DNA of 5,450 nt. Source: Chloroflexota bacterium. GTDB taxonomy: Bacteria; Chloroflexota; Anaerolineae; Promineifilales; Promineifilaceae. The stretch is from contig QQUD01000394.1 in assembly GCA_008501785.1 (NCBI GenBank), positions 1 to 5,450 on the forward strand, written 5' to 3'. Positions 4,336 through 5,450 of the stretch are shown here, in pieces (position 1 is the first letter of the stretch; each line of letters opens with the position of its first letter). A program made the translations under genes and the position numbers. The notes under the pieces are model-generated. The model searched no databases. It saw only the letters and a program-made list of their open reading frames with translations, and was not told the DNA's origin.

Positions 4336-5450
4336 ATGGCACGAACAAAAATTGTAGCGACAATCGGGCCAGCTTCTAACAACCCTGAGACGATTCGTCG
4401 CATGTTAGCTGCTGGTATGACCGTTGCTCGCGTTAATTTTTCTCATGGCGATCATGAATCCCATACAAAAACTGTTGAAATGCTGCGACGTGTTTCCACC
4501 GCAGAAAATAAAGCATTGGCAATATTGGGCGATTTGCAAGGGCCAAAATTGCGATTAGGACATGTGCGTCCGGGTGGTATTCAGCTTAGCTTAGGGGATG
4601 AAATTGTGCTGACGCCGCATCGTGGCCAACCTGCAATGATTCATTTTCCACATCTGGGTCTGATTGAGGTTGTTGAACCGGGAGCAAGGTTGGTTATTGG
4701 TGATGGTGAAGTTGAATTTACTGTTGCTGAGAAAAAAGATGATACGCTGCGCTGTTTGGTGACGGTTGCTGGTCTATTAGAGTCTCGTAAGGGTGTTAAT
4801 GCCCCAGGAACAGATTTGCCTATTTCGAGCATTACTGAAAAAGATAAAATTGACTTTGGGCTTGTTTGTGACTTAGGATTGGATTATGTGGCACTTTCAT
4901 TTGTGCGTTCGGCTGATGACATTCGAGAATTGCGGGAAATGATGTCTGTGCGTGATGTGAATATTCCGATTATTGCTAAAATTGAGAAGAAGGAAGCGAT
5001 TGATCAACTAGAAGAAATCCGCGAAATTGCCGATGGCATGATGGTTGCCCGTGGTGATTTAGGGATTGAAGTGCAGCCCCAAGAAGTACCCATGTTGCAA
5101 AAACGAATTATTCGTTGTTGTAATGAAGTGGGAAAACCGGTGATTACGGCGACTCAGATGCTGCAATCAATGGTTGAACACCCACGACCCACACGTGCTG
5201 AAGCCAGTGATGTAGCGAATGCGATTCTAGACGGTACAGATGCGGTCATGCTGTCGGGTGAAACGGCTACAGGTAAATATCCGGTTGAATCTGTGCTGAT
5301 GATGCGGCAAATTGGCGAGATCACTGAACAAGAGTTCCCCTATGATAATTTTCATGATCTCCGACAAAAACAGGCATCTCAAACTGAAAGTGTAACGGAA
5401 GCAATTAGCTCTGCCAGTTGTGATGTTGCGGAAGCAATTGATGCAAAAGC
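4336..5450 (+). CDS. pyk: Pyruvate kinase, N-terminal 371 residues (3' end outside window)
   Basis: Pyruvate kinase transfers phosphate from phosphoenolpyruvate to ADP, giving pyruvate and ATP, in the cytoplasm. The frame is open from ATG 4336 (AGGAAG at 4326-4331) to the right edge with no stop. The catalytic barrel begins with KIVATIGPAS and holds R32, N34, S36 and D66. The B-domain lid covers about residues 72-165. The active-site signature is IPIIAKIEKKEAI (210-222), with catalytic Lys215 and Mg-binding Glu217; Asp241 in ARGDLGIE is the other metal ligand, and Thr273 lies in TATQM. HPRPTRAEASDVANA and MLSGETA complete the barrel. The sequence stops in the early C domain, about 100 residues short of a normal 470-480-residue enzyme, so any extra C-terminal phosphohistidine domain cannot be judged. 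The DLQGPK segment (66-71) has Lys71 where K+-dependent enzymes have Glu. Third codon bases are strongly T-biased. Confidence 0.97.
   Translation, partial: MARTKIVATIGPASNNPETIRRMLAAGMTVARVNFSHGDHESHTKTVEMLRRVSTAENKALAILGDLQGPKLRLGHVRPGGIQLSLGDEIVLTPHRGQPAMIHFPHLGLIEVVEPGARLVIGDGEVEFTVAEKKDDTLRCLVTVAGLLESRKGVNAPGTDLPISSITEKDKIDFGLVCDLGLDYVALSFVRSADDIRELREMMSVRDVNIPIIAKIEKKEAIDQLEEIREIADGMMVARGDLGIEVQPQEVPMLQKRIIRCCNEVGKPVITATQMLQSMVEHPRPTRAEASDVANAILDGTDAVMLSGETATGKYPVESVLMMRQIGEITEQEFPYDNFHDLRQKQASQTESVTEAISSASCDVAEAIDAK

Noticed and set aside
4641..4832. Minus-strand open frame inside pyruvate kinase
   Set aside because: It is antisense to the conserved B domain of pyruvate kinase.
1..5450. 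CRISPR array, tRNA, insertion sequence or toxin-antitoxin pair
   Set aside because: I saw no regularly spaced direct repeats, tRNA cloverleaf, transposase motifs or small overlapping gene pair anywhere in the window.

Overview
The window holds five protein-coding genes, two of them cut by the window edges, and the signals between them. It looks like ordinary bacterial chromosome: AT-leaning, with short AGGAG-type ribosome binding sites, sigma-70-like promoters and intrinsic terminators. A TPR protein built from repeats of about 40 residues, a classical lipobox lipoprotein, a biosynthetic-type thiolase and a K71-type pyruvate kinase would fit a Chloroflexota-like bacterium. That placement is a weak inference, and no taxonomic marker gene is present.

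Layout. Bases 1-470 (+) are the C-terminal end of a TPR-repeat protein that starts upstream of the window. It converges on a small secreted lipoprotein of unknown function at 527-1174 (-), which has its own promoter. A divergent intergenic stretch (about 1235-1483) then leads to an acetyl-CoA acetyltransferase-type thiolase at 1495-2733 (+), closed by a strong terminator with a 14-bp perfect stem (2754-2793). A good promoter at 2855-2883 drives a 360-residue protein of unknown function at 2992-4074 (+). An inverted repeat overlaps its stop codon, and a terminator lies at 4232-4278. Pyruvate kinase starts at 4336 (+) and runs off the right edge at residue 371.

How the genes work together. Each complete gene appears to be a separate transcription unit, so there is no operon-level case for a shared pathway. 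Thiolase (acetyl-CoA condensation or acyl-CoA cleavage) and pyruvate kinase (last step of glycolysis) both belong to central carbon metabolism but are not visibly co-regulated.

I found no mobile element, CRISPR array, RNA gene or defence locus, and no convincing new multi-gene system. The points most worth a second look are the unrecognised two-part protein at 2992-4074, the sharp change in third-codon-base usage inside the thiolase gene near 2098, the potassium-independent signature in pyruvate kinase, altered pocket residues in the thiolase, and the 12-bp inverted repeat across the stop codon at 4072.
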